Assembly (NCBI GenBank): GCA_032622095.1
Contig: CP136067.1
Location: 136,339,990 to 136,403,989, forward strand
From: Siphonodentalium dalli
Lineage: Eukaryota > Mollusca > Scaphopoda > Gadilida > Siphonodentaliidae
DNA length: 64,000 bases
Direction of reading: 5' to 3'
A program made the position numbers and the translations under genes. The notes below the pieces were generated by a model. That model searched no databases. It was not told the origin of the DNA and saw only the letters and a program-made list of their open reading frames with translations. How positions within the stretch are numbered: the stretch's first letter is position 1; every line of letters begins with the position of its first letter. This document shows, one piece after another, positions 12,645 to 24,270 of the stretch.

Positions 12645-13085
12645 CAAGGTGTGGCATGTTGTGCATAGTCTCTTTGATTATTCTGTAATATGTAATAATG
12701 GTCATTTCTTCTGCTATATGCTTTATTTATGAACCTGGCACATTCTCTTGTATATTCATTAATATTTGAATTGCAACAGTATCATACTTCATAATTTCAG
12801 TTGAATGTTCCTTCTTAATTTTCGCGAAAAATTCTGGTCTAATACTGTAATAAAGGATACATTTTAGAAGGAAATATTTCTCATCTTCAGTGTCCTAAAT
12901 GATGTATCGGGGCAGAATTTGCACAAGCGTTTACGAAGTGTTTCTCCTTTAAATCTACCCGTTTCTAATCTTAATGGGAGTACCCCACATCTGAATTGTG
13001 TCAAGAGTGATCTGTTTCAGCGGGCAAGGTTCGTGATACATACTTGTATCGCCAAATGTCGGTGCAATGCTCAATTCTGAATATT
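12645..13085 (-). pseudogene. Non-LTR retrotransposon remnant: ORF2 C-terminal region with a frameshift
   Basis: Read on the minus strand, about 13010-12900 gives GVLPLRLETGRFKGETL and then RLCKFCPDT (C-x2-C). The match continues only in another frame with TEDEKYFLLKCILYY (about 12893-12850, the H/C part with tyrosine replacing histidine) and RPEFFAKIKKEH. Order and content match the end of LINE ORF2 proteins, so the copy carries a frameshift near 12895 and is dead. It is convergent with the plus-strand fragment ending at 12153. Confidence 0.65.
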
Positions 13086-13461
13086 TATGTATGTAATTGT
13101 GATATTTAGATACCTGGCTTATTCTATTGGAAGAGCGTTTTCGTGGTGGTGGTACTCGAAATGATGGGTTAACCCGGAATAAATTGGTATTAAAGCGATG
13201 TTGGTGTCACATGACACAAGAGTCTCTCCAGTATAACATATCTAAAATCCACTACAATCAGCTTTGGTGAAACTTTGTTATCCAAGATGGCGTCCAAAAT
13301 GGTTGCCTATATTACATCAGTTCTCGAAATAAGTCATTATACATGTATTACATGAAACCCTTATTATATCATTAAAAAAACTTTACATATTTCCTTATCT
13401 CTCACTAGTGACGAATAGGCGCGTGCTTCCGCCAACTTGGCATCGCGCCAACAAATGACTT

Positions 13462-13790
13462 TACATTGAATCAGATGGATTAATACTATTTCGTGAAGCA
13501 GCATATGACAACAACACCAGATAATGCAAAATGATTGCTTTGTTCCCTAAAGTCAAATGCTTGTCCAACTTCGTTGCACTAACGAAAATAGACACAGAAA
13601 CAAAGAGGCAAATTGTGTGACTATATTTTGCGTTGGCAGCTCGAGCGCGCAATACTATCGTATACGGTTGTGAAGCGTCTCAGCCAACAATTTAAATGTG
13701 TGCATTTTAAAGCTTCTGTTAAGGATTTTTATTTGTAAAAAAGGCATAATGCTCTAGTTTTTGTATGTGACATACAAGAACTTCAACTCG
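13462..13790 (+). repeat. Dispersed protein-like repeat, copy 1
   Basis: Matches 48450-48833 in inverse orientation. Read on the plus strand it encodes, with stops, GLILFREAAYDNNTR...KVKCLSNF...; the other copy reads GLILFRKSSHDINSR...KVKLLSNF. Differences are concentrated so that the peptide is partly kept, which suggests a decayed coding segment of an unrecognised element or retrocopy. Confidence 0.6.
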
Positions 13791-13811
13791 TTATGTTCGG
13801 ATATAAGATTT

Positions 13812-13874
13812 TATGAAACTAGTTTCATAAATTTTATTCACAACTCGTCTACGACTCGTTGTGAATCAAATTTA
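13812..13874. repeat. Hairpin palindrome
   Basis: TATGAAACTAGTTTCATA (13812-13829) is a perfect 18-bp palindrome, followed by a second palindrome centred on CGTCTACGACG with ATTCACAACTCGT arms. Confidence 0.75.
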
Positions 13875-13889
13875 TCAAACATACTGGAA

Positions 13890-14546
13890 AACGCTCTTTA
13901 AAATACGCTCTTTAACTGTTTGTATTATTGTTTTCATTTCTGAATACATCCGTCATGTTGTCAATATAGATTTCTTCGAGGAAAAATGCGCTCTTTAAAA
14001 AACGCATTACTTCAAAAATCGTCAGTTACCATGTTGATTTTATATGGGTTGCTTCAAGTCAGAGATGGATTTTGTGAATAACTGTAGTAGTATTGTTATG
14101 TGGCAGCTAATAACACATATCCTTTGAATTCGAATCAGGTGAGGTAATGCCATACAATAATATACAAGTGATACAAGGGGAATGATAATATTTCACAGAA
14201 GTACATTTCGCAGTTGATGTGTTTGCTGTCTCTTTTGAGAATAACATCATATTTTGTTCGTTAATCAGTGGAAAACAATTGTACTCAAAGGTTAACAGAA
14301 TAGGACAAGAATATTCTTATAGATAGGCTACACCAAGAGTTGAACACATAGTGTAATGACATGTGATGTATAGCATTCAATCTGTTATCTCAAATGTTAA
14401 AGGCACGGATGGGTAGTTTTGAAAAGTTGTTCACATTAATAATGTTGGATGTTTTTTCGTGTATAATTGCTTGATAGGAGGAAAATATGACTACTAGGAT
14501 AAGATTTTATTAATATTAGCATATCTGCGCACAAAATCATATAACT
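13890..14546. other. Gene-free stretch; solo AGGCACGG end
   Basis: TTAA at 14397-14400 followed by AGGCACGG looks like a solo end of the MITE family at 32948 and 57542. Several CGCTCTTTA motifs occur at 13889-13995. Nothing else seen. Confidence 0.4.
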
Positions 14547-14683
14547 AGGGCAGGTACATTCTGAATTCCACTAGTATAGTAGTATTCCACTATTATAGTG
14601 GTATATGACCATTCCCGTTTTGTGAATTTGATAAAAGAGGGATAATCCAACATAATATTTCACACAATTATTCAAAACTAGCT

Positions 14684-14941
14684 GATGTGCCCGACTTCGT
14701 TCTGGTTATTTAGGGATTTATCCGTCTGGGCAGAATGTAAAGCGTCTGGACAAACTATTTGTTCGATCGGTCCAGAAACATGCCCATATTGTTCCCCGGA
14801 TCAAAGTAGGCCTACATACCAAATTTGAGTCGGATCGGTCGATCAGTTTTCGAGTCTATAACACACATACATACATACATTCATTCATACATACATACAT
14901 ACATACATACAGACAGAAGTTCCAAAATATGTAATAGATAA
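14684..14941 (+). mobile_element. Retroposon-like repeat (TGCCCGACTTCGTYC ... AAAATATRTAATAGA)
   Basis: Starts with GCCCGACTTCGTTC, contains ATACCAAATTTGAGTCGGAT, then ATCAGTTTTCGAGT, a (CATA)n tract and a tail GTTCCAAAATATGTAATAGA. The same head and tail occur at 54898-55476 and 55478-56254. One orientation, simple repeat and A/T-rich tail suggest a non-autonomous retroposon, but its class is not recognised. Confidence 0.65.
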
Positions 14942-15881
14942 GTGTCGCACTAATTCGGTATCATACATATATATGCATAATATTATGTGGGGAGACAAAA
15001 GTTATTATGGTTTTGTGGCAAATCGGATGGCCCCACCCCATTGAGACCAGACCCCATATGAAGTTTCTAGAGTTGTGGATTTGGCTTGGTTCGTGGTATA
15101 CTGTGATATATATATTACGTTACCAAACGTACAGGGGTGAATGTGTGAACATGGGATTCCCCCAACTATTGTCAAAGTGTTCACCGGTTGGAAATTTCAT
15201 ACCTGACACAATATTATTGAATAACAAAGCCGGCGCAAAAGATTGCACAACGAATTCTGTCGGAATACTGTTCATTCGCTGCGATATAATTGTCAAGAGT
15301 GAAATTTGGCTGTGCAATGGTATGCGCGGTCTTCTATTCCCGACGCAAATAAAGGAAACATGAATATGTTATGGTCATATACCACTACAATAGTGGAATA
15401 CCACTATAAAAGTGGAATTCAGGATGTGTCTGACCTGATAACACGCCTAGTGTTATGAACCATTAAAAATTGTCACTTTTGTAAACGTACAAGTAAAGGA
15501 TGTCTATACTAGTAGAAGTACTGTCGCCATGTAGTTTGACGGAGGCGAAATTATATTTAATGTACATACTTTCTTTGCGCAATGGGACTCGGAGACCACA
15601 TCATTGTGTTTGAAGAGTGCATGTACACAGATCAGGCTCATCCTGAATTTCACTATTATAGTGGTATATGACCATAACATATTCATATTTCCTTTATTTG
15701 CGTCGGGAATAGGATACGGCGCATACCAGTGCACAGCCAAATTTCTCTCTCAACAATATCGCAGCGAATGAACAGTATTCCGACAAATATAAACTCGTTG
15801 TGCATTCTTTTGCGCCAGCTTTGTTATTAAATAATATTACTAATATATGCCTTTCTAAATGATAGTAACATGATGACTTAA

Positions 15882-16263
15882 CCCTTTACCCAACAAACCG
15901 GCCAAAACTGGCCAAATAAAGCTTCAACAACCTAAAATATCTTCGGTCTGTCTCAATAGAACCATACAAATATGGATATCATTGGAACCGGCTCCTTGAC
16001 CACATTGTGATAGTTACAGTTATACCCTGTGCCAATGCATTCTCTTATATATGCGAGTCGACCATAGGTCGCCTCGCATATATAAGAGAATGCATTGGCC
16101 TAAAAAAAATCTTTTTTTAACATTTTTTCTTACATTCTTTAACAATTTTATAATTTATAATGTGTTAAGCCAATGCATTCTCTTATATATGCGAGGCGAC
16201 CTATGGTCGACTCGCTTATATAAGAGAATGCATTGGCACAGGGCCGTTCTGTTGGGTAAAGGG
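15882..16263 (+). mobile_element. piggyBac-type MITE, copy 1
   Basis: 382 bp, flanked by TTAA on both sides (15878-15881 and 16264-16267). Termini are CCCTTTACCCAACA and TGTTGGGTAAAGGG. Inside are two ~66-bp hairpins, each made of CCAATGCATTCTCTTATATA and its reverse complement around a GCGA...GTCGACC core, joined by an A/T-rich spacer. TTAA target duplication and CCC(T/Y) ends are established hallmarks of piggyBac elements; assignment to that superfamily is inference because no transposase is present. Confidence 0.9.
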
Positions 16264-16464
16264 TTAATCGGTCAATCGTAACAACATTTAAACTTGTTGA
16301 ATGCTAATTGAGTTGCTTATCGTGTGCAGTGATTATCATGGACAAAATATATCAGTGCGACACTGAGTTTGAATAATTTGCGTGAAATATGATTTTGGAT
16401 TATCCCTCTTTTATCAAATTCACAAAACGGTAAAGGTCATATACCACTATTTTAGTGGAATACC

Positions 16465-17011
16465 AGGGGGGGGGGTGAACAAAATATTTCCGGCACGTAT
16501 GCCGGGGTGGGTGGGTGGTCAAAGCCACCAACAAGCAATTTTTTCCGCAACTAAAAAAAAAAATTCCTGCTTGTTTTTTAGTGTTTTGGCAATGAGTTGG
16601 GGCTTCAAAACCACTTTGAATGAGAGAAATAATGTAATTCTAACTGTAAACTGACTGCAGGCAGTTATCGTGTTGTATTTTGTTGCAAATTTTGAAATCC
16701 AAGATGGCCGCTGGCAGCCATGTTTTTTTTGGCCGAATGACCTCAAAATGACTCATTCCTATTTACATGTCCATGTTAACATCCATTAAAATAGTATGCA
16801 CAGAAATTCATATACAGCTGTTTGCAGTGAATTTCCCCCCGCAAATCTCTGTTTTAGTGTTAAAAGGGGGGGTGGGTGTCAAAAAATGGTCGGAAAAAAC
16901 TGCCGAAAACGGAACAAAATTTGGCGGTGGGGGTGGGTGGGTACAAAAAATGATCGAAAGGGAAAAAATGCCATACGTGCCTGAAATTTTTTTCCGACCC
17001 CCCCCCCCCTG
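16465..17011. mobile_element. hAT-like MITE with poly-G/poly-C ends
   Basis: Inserted in the right end of the composite element. The left end is (C)AGGGGGGGGGG and the right end CCCCCCCCCCCTG, followed inward by inverted blocks (CGGCACGTATGCC and CATACGTGCCTGAAA). GGAATACC lies on both sides (16457-16464 and 17012-17019), consistent with an 8-bp target duplication. CAGGG-type ends plus an 8-bp duplication are typical of hAT elements. The interior holds two GGGTGGGTGGGT tracts and no gene. Confidence 0.65.
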
Positions 17012-17053
17012 GGAATACCACTATAATCGTGGGATTCAGGATGTGCCTGACCT

Positions 17054-18229
17054 GGTACACGAAGACCTTGCGTCTGTGATGTTAATGCCCATGTACGTTG
17101 TTCCCATATATAGGGTGAGAAAATGAAGGAAGTTGTGAATAAATGCTTTTATCAATACATAAAACGTAAAAAGAATAAACGATCAGTTGAAAAATAATCG
17201 ATCTGGAAGAATAAAAGTTATAACATAACGAAATGGTACTACTTTCAATATTTGATTTCACATCTGTAGGTTAGAGAGTTTTTGCACGACATCTTGCGCT
17301 CAAAATTGTGACATTTAAATCAAAACATTGCTTCTTCTATATTGTTTATTGTATAAATAGAGACAATGTTTTAGATATGTATATAATTATAGTTTTAAAT
17401 GATATATGTACACTAAATGTACACTATATGCAGAGTATTTATCTAATATAAATATAACACTATCGGGTCTGCATGAAATTTAGCGCGCTTAGTATCGCAA
17501 TATTTTGCATTCAATATTGCAATAATAAGCGCGACAGATTTTTGGTAGTGTGCTATAATCACGCCTTTTTCTAAATTAAGCACGCTCAATATCGCAATAA
17601 ATGTGCGCCTAAAAATACCACTTCCTCTGACTGGTACTGTATTGTCATGATGTACGGATTCACCTGTTAAAACAAAAACTGTGTTTACAAGTGACTGGAC
17701 AATTTCACGCCTTACATGTTACCAAAAAGTATGCCACTTTTACTTTTAAAGTATGCCATATTTTACTTTTACATGTACATAAATTTGAGTGTTAACTGCC
17801 GATTCATGTTTTAGAATGGTCGAAATTAGTATTGCTCATAACTGAATAGTGATGGGTTGGCTTATCAGCTATTACTAGTATCGTTTTTTATTTACAGCCA
17901 TATTTATACAGTAGTTAGTGACAGGCGAACACATTACGCGTGTGCAGCCTTTTCCGGATTAAATTCAACGAGGCAGATAATAAGCTTGATCCTCTGCAAA
18001 CTGCAAAGTGTCATAAGTATTGTCTATCACTTTATGCATTGAGGAATTACATTTCATCAAAAAATATGATCGTAACATAAGAACTAAGATGTATTTTTCA
18101 GTTACGAATAATAATACTAGTTTCGACCATTCAAAAACATATGAATCGTAATGCCTACCGGGAAATCATATTGTCACCATGGGAACCTGGATAATTCTAT
18201 GGTAAATTAGCAAATTAAGAGCAAAAAAT
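17054..18229. other. AT-rich gene-free stretch
   Basis: Nothing supported on either strand. Confidence 0.5.
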
Positions 18230-18248
18230 TGTTGACCCATGAAAAATA

Positions 18249-18475
18249 CCATTGGTCTGACCTTTATTAGTTACGGTCTTGATATTAATTAAACGGTGCT
18301 GAACCGTAAAAAATACAGCGGTCTGACAGTTATTGGTTACGATCTGCCCGTTACTTAAACGGTTTTTTACCGTGGAACATGCTACGGTCTGACCGTTTGT
18401 TTAATGGTCAAATGTTGGCAGCGGTGTTGCGCGGTCTCAGACCGTTGAAACGACGGTATGTTTTCTAACAGCGTA
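18249..18475 (+). repeat. Degenerate ~66-bp tandem repeat (CGGTCTGACCGTT motif)
   Basis: About two and a half units, each with a GGTCTGACNGTT block, TTACGRTCT and TTAAACGGTTNT. Confidence 0.6.
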
Positions 18476-18477
18476 GA

Positions 18478-18557
18478 GTCGCAATTCTATACGAAATTTA
18501 TTAAATTCGATTCAAATTTAGTGGACGGGCTTAATAAATTTCGTATAGAATTGCGAC
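18478..18557. repeat. Perfect 27-bp-arm hairpin
   Basis: The 27-bp arms 18478-18504 and 18531-18557 are exact reverse complements; each contains ATTCTATACGAAATTTATTA or its complement. Confidence 0.9.
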
Positions 18558-18710
18558 GAAATTGAGATCCATTTTATCACATAATCACGATCTTGAAACG
18601 GCTGGTGTTAAACAAAATTAATATTGATTTCCTTATCACAGCCAAAGAGGAAGTAAAGATACCTTCAAGAAAAAAAATATAGTTCCATTTTAAATGTGTC
18701 TTTTCATTTC

Positions 18711-19013
18711 GACAACATTGTTCAATCACTCTTATCATCCATAGTCAACACCAAATAACCCAACACAAATCGAATATCATAATAGTATTCTAATTAACAT
18801 AATCATAAAATGACAACATTTTTCAACCGCTCTTATCATCCACACTCAACACTAAAGAACCCAACACCAATGGAATATCATAATAATATTCTAATTAACA
18901 TAATATTAAAATGACACCATTGTTCAACCGCTCTTACCACCCACAGTCAACACTAAACAACTCAACACAAATCTAATATCATAATAATATTCTAATTAAC
19001 ATAATAATAAAGT
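18711..19013 (+). repeat. Three tandem 101-bp units
   Basis: Units begin at 18711, 18812 and 18913 (GACAACATTGTTCAA-like) and end in CTAATTAACATAATNATAAA. About 18617-18800, including unit 1, is also the reverse complement of 39528-39727, which abuts the inner end of the right 2.35-kb arm. Confidence 0.85.
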
Positions 19014-19416
19014 TCCGGCATTGCATGACATCGACGTCATTGCGCTGAGCTCTTATATACGTCACCTTATGAAACCGACATCTGGCAATCAAAACCTCAT
19101 GTTAGGGTTCGTTCGCACTATGGTGAGGTTGCACGGAATATTTTGCAGACATTTTCTCATAGAAACCCCAAATGGTGCCAGATAATGAACGGAAAGATGC
19201 ATATCACATGCATCTCTACCGCAGCCAACGACATGTACACGAGAAGTAATAATTATGTAGTTCCACTATATAGTAGCGATGATATCGATATTTGCATATA
19301 AATAGCATGCAATGATCTCACAAGAATCAATCATACAAGTATTTTAAGGCAATGTGTTAGTAGCACGGTTTTATGTGAAATTATCGAAATTTTACTTTTC
19401 ACGTCGTTAACGTTGT
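19014..19416. other. Gene-free flank of the foldback element
   Basis: Contains short blocks (CATAGAAACCCCAAATGGTGCC; AAGGCAATGTGTTAGTAGCA) that recur near 24100-24260, on the far side of the foldback element. Confidence 0.4.
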
Positions 19417-22400
19417 AGTCTGGTCGATAAAAGGTTTGACCTAGAAAACATTTGGACTAATTGGTTTGTATATCATTTTGAAGAGGAATATATCCTCCAT
19501 AACATATCCAAAATCCGCTAAAATCCACTTTGAGCATTTTTTGTAATTCAAGATGGCGTCCAAGATGGCTGCCATTTTCATATAAGTCAGCTTGATGCAA
19601 TTATAGTGAGAACATCTTGTCATATGTATACACATGTATACATTTTTGTGAAGCTAAGACATAACGCCACCTTAATGTGCCAAAATTGGAACTCCCCGTC
19701 CAAGATGGCCGCTAAAATGGCGACCGGAAGTGGAATTTTTACGTTTTTTTTAATAATATCTTTAAGATAAGTTTCCGTGGTTTGGAACTGGTTGAGAATT
19801 TTACCTTTATTTTGTATTTAGCATGTTAACTGACCATTGGGGCAATGAAATATGCTGTTAGTGAGGTACACACCCCTTCTGATCACTCAAAAATTCGATT
19901 TTACAAAACGCGGTATAACATTTCACAAAAGATCCCCAAGATTCTAATCATAAGTGGGAAAAACTGTGCAATGTAAGTGATCCATTCTATATCTTATTGA
20001 TATTCGAACTCAATGGTACCAAATTGTCACTTTGGCTCAAAATGGCTGCCAAAATGGCCGCCAAAATATGGGAAATGGTAATTATTATCCCAGCGTGCCA
20101 CGCAACCGCTTACATGTTATGGTGATGCACACAGTTGACTATTATGTCTTATATAGCTTGAGTACTAACATTTCTGATGCACCTTTGGTATTTTGTTACT
20201 ATTTTAACCACTGAAATTACAAGAATTATTCGAAATTTTCTGTCACAATCCTGATATCAAAATCGGCAAAAAATCGCTGTTCAGGTTTGAGCCATTTTTT
20301 GAAAGTAAAATGGAACCATGTTTGGTATCAAAGATGTTTATTGTTTTGATATGTGTTACATGTGTCACACTGAGTTGTTTTAGACAAAATTACTCAAGAT
20401 GGCTTCCAAAATGGCAACCAAGTTTGGTAAACATTATTATATACATATACATATGTGTATATACGTGGTGTATATGTATACATAATCAATTGTCACTCAC
20501 GTGCTACTTAATTAACTAAATGTTCTATTCTGATTGTCCCGGTACCCTACGAGTCATGACAAATTCATTTTGATGAATGCAATACGGATTTTGTCTAAAA
20601 TTCCTTGTTTTTGAACGCAAATGGACAGAACGTTGAAACCGAACTGAGATGGATCATATTATGTGGCTATTCTGGTCCATTAGCATCAACATTGATCAAC
20701 TTAATACAGTGTGTATGTCTGTTGACTGTCTGGTTATAGGCGATGTGAGTAGGTATACATGGAATTATTGTATTCATGAATGGTGTGAATAGTTATACAG
20801 TGTGTACTATATGGCCATGGATGGGATGTCCATAGTGAGATGTATAGGTATATAAGGAGTAGCTGTATGCTGATGTGTGAGGTGAACATGTTTACAGCCA
20901 GTGGCTGTCTGGTCATTGAAGTGGTGTACGAGAGCAGCTACACTGTCCTGTATGTATACATGGAGTGACTGTGTGGTCAGTGGTGGGCTGTACATATGTA
21001 CATTGGGTGGATGTATTGTCATGGGCGGGTGTTGGATGTATGGTAATGGATGGGTATATGTATAAATAGGGTGTGGTTGTGTGGTTATGGGAAATGTGTA
21101 TATGTGTACATGGAATGATTGCACGGTCATTGTTGAAGTGTATATGCATACCTGGAGTACAATTTGGTGGCCATTGGCAGCTAGTGTATATAGAGAGCAA
21201 CTTCATGGTGATGGATGGGATGTATATGTTAATATGTATTATTGTATTGTCATCGGTGGTGTGTACACGCATACAGTAACTAGCTGAATGCTCGTAGAGA
21301 GGGTGTATATGTATACAGCGAGTGGCTAAATTGTCACGATTGAGCTGTATATGCAAGTCTGAAGTGTACGAATGGCCGTGTGTGCGGGGTATTGGTATAT
21401 CTAAAAGGGTTGTATGGCCATTGGTGAGGTATATATACACACCCGGAGTGACGCTGTGGTCATGGGTGAGGTGTATATGTATATCACGAGTGACTACATG
21501 GCCATGGCACGGCCAATATGTACATAGGTATATGGGGATTGACAGTATGACAAAATTAATGGTGGGGTGAATTGATATACAAGGAGTGACTATGATCACG
21601 ACTGTTGTTTATGCGTATACAGCGAGAAGCTGAAATGTCATGGGTCAGGTGTATATGCAAGTCTGGAGTGTGTGAATGGCCGTATGCGCGGTACGAGACA
21701 TTGATATATCTAGAAGGGCTGTAATGCCACTTTTGTGAGGTTATATGTATATACCTAGAGTGACTCTATGGTTTTGGGTTGGGTGTATATGTATATCTTG
21801 AGTGGCTATATGGTCACGGGTGTCGCAAATATGTATATATACAGGGAGTGAGACTGTATGACCACTGGTGAGGCAAATAGATATACAAGAAGTAATATAT
21901 GACATTGGATGTAGCGAACAGGTTTGGAGTGACTGTATGGTCATCGGTTAGGTGTACATGTATATATTTAGTGGCTGTATAGCTATGCATGTGGCAAATA
22001 CATATACATGGAGTGACTGTATGGCCTATGGTTAGGTGAATAGGTATACAAGAGGTTACTTTGTGTTCATGTATGTAGTGAATATGTATACAGGTCACGT
22101 GAGGTGTAGGAGTATACCTGGTGTGTCTGCAATGTTATTCACGGCTATATGGCCATGCATTGGTGTGGGTAAACCCAATTGTGGCTGTATGGTAATGGGT
22201 GAGTGGCACATGGCCATTTACGTGGTATTCATGTATGTATATATGGAGTGACTGCATGCTCATGTGTGATTTGTACTGGTGCACCTTTGTGTGACTATAA
22301 CTTTCCACAATAACTCAAGGATATGTTAATCGATAGAGGTAATATCAAAGTGTTCTCCTCATTAATTGCGTTTTATATGCAATGTGAAGAAAACGGTTTT

Positions 22401-23685
22401 CCTGACAATAGTTTATAAGTTTTTGATGCTAATGGGCCAGAGTAGCCACATAATATGATACCTGTCAGTTCAGGTTCAACGTTCCGTCCGTTTCCGTAAA
22501 AAACATGGACATAATCCCAAAAGAGGTGTTCGGCAAAATTCATACTGCATACCTTAAAATTAATTTTGGGACAACCATAATATAAGATTAAGTTGTCAAT
22601 TGATTAAGTAGCATGTTTAATAACCAAGTGAGTCACAATTTGCTACAATTTCGGAACAGCCGAGAATAATGTTCGGAATATAAACTTTTTACTAAATTTG
22701 GTTGCCATTTTGCATGTAATCTTGAGTAATATTGTCTAAAACACCACACTATGCCATATTTGAGGCATATCAAAATAAAAAGAACCTTTGATACTAAAGA
22801 TAGTGATTTTTTTAGCAGAGTTTGATGCTGTTTGTGATAGAAAAAAATCCCATAATTCTGTTAATTTCAGAATGTTAAATAGTAAAAATTAATAAAGGTG
22901 CATAAGAAATGTTGGTATTCAATGTATATAATACGGAATAGTCATTTGTGTACATCACCATAAATTGTAAGCGGTTGCATGGCACGTTGGGATAATAATT
23001 AACATTTTTCCATATTTTGGCGGCCATTTTGACAGCCATTTTGAGCCAAAGTGACAATTTTGGTACCATTGAGTTCGAATATCAATAAGATATAGAATGG
23101 ATCACTTACATTGCACAGTTCGTCCCACTTCTTGGTGAAATGTGACCAGAATCCCAAAGGGGATCTTTTGTAAAATGTTATACCGCGTTTTGTAAAATCG
23201 AATTTTTGAGTGATCGGAAGGGTGTGGACCCCCACGAACAGCATATATCATTGCTCCAATGGTCAGTTAACATGCTATATACAAGATAAAGTTACAATTC
23301 TCCAGTTCAAAACCTCAGAAACTGATCTTAAAAGTATTAGTAAAAACGTATAAATTCCACTTCCGGTAGCCATTTTGGCGGCCATCTTAGACGGGAAGTT
23401 TCAATTTTGGCACATAAATATGGCGTTATGTCATAGCTTCACAAAAATGTATACAAGTGTATACATATGACAAGATGTTCTCACTACAATTGCATCGAGC
23501 TGACTTATAGGAAAATGGCAGCCATCTTGGACGCCATCTCGAATTACAAAAATTGCTCAAAGCGGATTTTAGCGGATTTTGGATATGTTATAGAGGAGAG
23601 CTTCCTCTTCAAAATGATATAAAAACCAACTTAGTCCAAATTTTTTCTAGGTTGACCATAAAATTTGAGTTTATCGACCAGGACT
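19417..23685. mobile_element. Foldback element A: ~1.27-kb inverted arms around a 42-bp satellite
   Basis: Arms 19417-20690 and 22423-23685 are inverted copies, recognisable by AGATGGCGTCCAAGATGGC, GGCTCAAAATGGCTGCC and TGGTCCATTAGCATCAA. The core 20691-22422 is a satellite. Long inverted repeats with tandem-repeat interiors define foldback-type elements (established for Drosophila FB and similar elements elsewhere). No transposase frame was seen. It is homologous to element B at 58352-63035 and to the solo arm at 5028-6350. Confidence 0.85.
20691..22422 (+). repeat. 42-bp satellite core of foldback A
   Basis: Units of about 42 bp of the form GTGTATATGTATACNNGGAG followed by TGACTGTATGGTCATGGGTG, all in one orientation. 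The period is a multiple of three, so long open frames arise (one of 228 codons, minus strand, 21599-20913) made of 14-residue His/Thr/Ile repeats; they are not genes. Confidence 0.85.
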
Positions 23686-23990
23686 ATTGGTATATATGCA
23701 TTTTATCTGCGTTTTACCGTTTTATGTAAAAAATACTGTGTAAACTTGCCAGTGTATGAACGTACCCTCAGTGGGCCGATGTATTATTTTCTGGTACAGA
23801 AAACGTACATATGTTGGTTTTATGGCGCAAAGCGGACAGAGCGTCTTTAATGTTAAGCTACGTTCACATGCACACTGTTGTAATTGACCGGACAAATCTT
23901 CAGGCAGTTCGTTGCAGAATATGGTCTCGTACAATATAACTAGTAACCTTAGTATACTATGTATAATATGTATTATGTTTATTACATAGC

Positions 23991-24123
23991 CATTATAATG
24001 CTCTCCAAAGTCATCAGTATTTGCACAGCGGGTATTTGCCAGGTGTAAGAAGTCAAACAACTGATAAGAGTCATACGTGCCATCAACATTATCATTCCAT
24101 ATCAGTTGCAGGCATTTCCCCAT
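23991..24123 (-). pseudogene. Decayed exon related to the 2b exons of the cysteine-module gene
   Basis: On the minus strand this reads KCLQLIWND, then LFDFLHLANTRCANTDDFGEHYNG in two pieces. The CL...C-A-x-T-D-D...Y spacing resembles the 2b exons at 46201-46044 (QCLKD...ICAKTDDNKY) and 56422-56274 (QCLKD...ICAKDDNSEY). No AG acceptor is present just upstream, and the position of the expected phase-1 donor reads GC instead of GT, so it looks like a dead exon of a paralogue lying downstream of the main gene. Similarity could be chance, hence low confidence. Confidence 0.3.
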
Positions 24124-24270
24124 AGAAAACCATATGGTGCCAGCATATGAAAGACAACATGCATATAAATTGTATATTTACCAAAGATAACCGCATGGAA
24201 AGTACAATTTCGACAGTTCCACTTGTAACTGTGCTGCTAACACATTGCCTTAGAATGTATGTATGATTAA

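Larger units (their letters stand above)
14551..17053. mobile_element. Composite palindromic element with GGTCAGGCACATCCTGAATTCC ends
   Basis: The left end (CATTCTGAATTCCACTA, then ATAGTGGTATATGACC) and the right end (CACTATAATCGTGGGATTC, AGGATGTGCCTGACCTG) are inverted copies, and the flanking AGAGGGATAATCC and GGATTATCCCTCTT are also inverted. A second pair of the same ends lies inside (right end near 15374-15440, left end near 15640-15675), forming a palindrome about 15215-15440/15643-15838. The element has been invaded by a retroposon-like copy (14684-14941), a piggyBac-type MITE (15882-16263) and a hAT-like MITE (16465-17011). A solo right end lies at 27575-27603. Confidence 0.75.

Noticed and set aside
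14860-14912. (CATA)n and other regular short repeats as a possible CRISPR array
   Set aside because: Simple sequence without spacers, in clearly eukaryotic DNA.
15007-15363. 118-codon frame with several cysteines, possible module exon
   Set aside because: Lies in the arm of a palindromic element, has the wrong intron phase and lacks the conserved spacing.
20913-21599. 228-codon minus-strand open frame
   Set aside because: It is a His/Thr/Ile-rich translation of the 42-bp satellite; the frame stays open only because 42 is a multiple of three.
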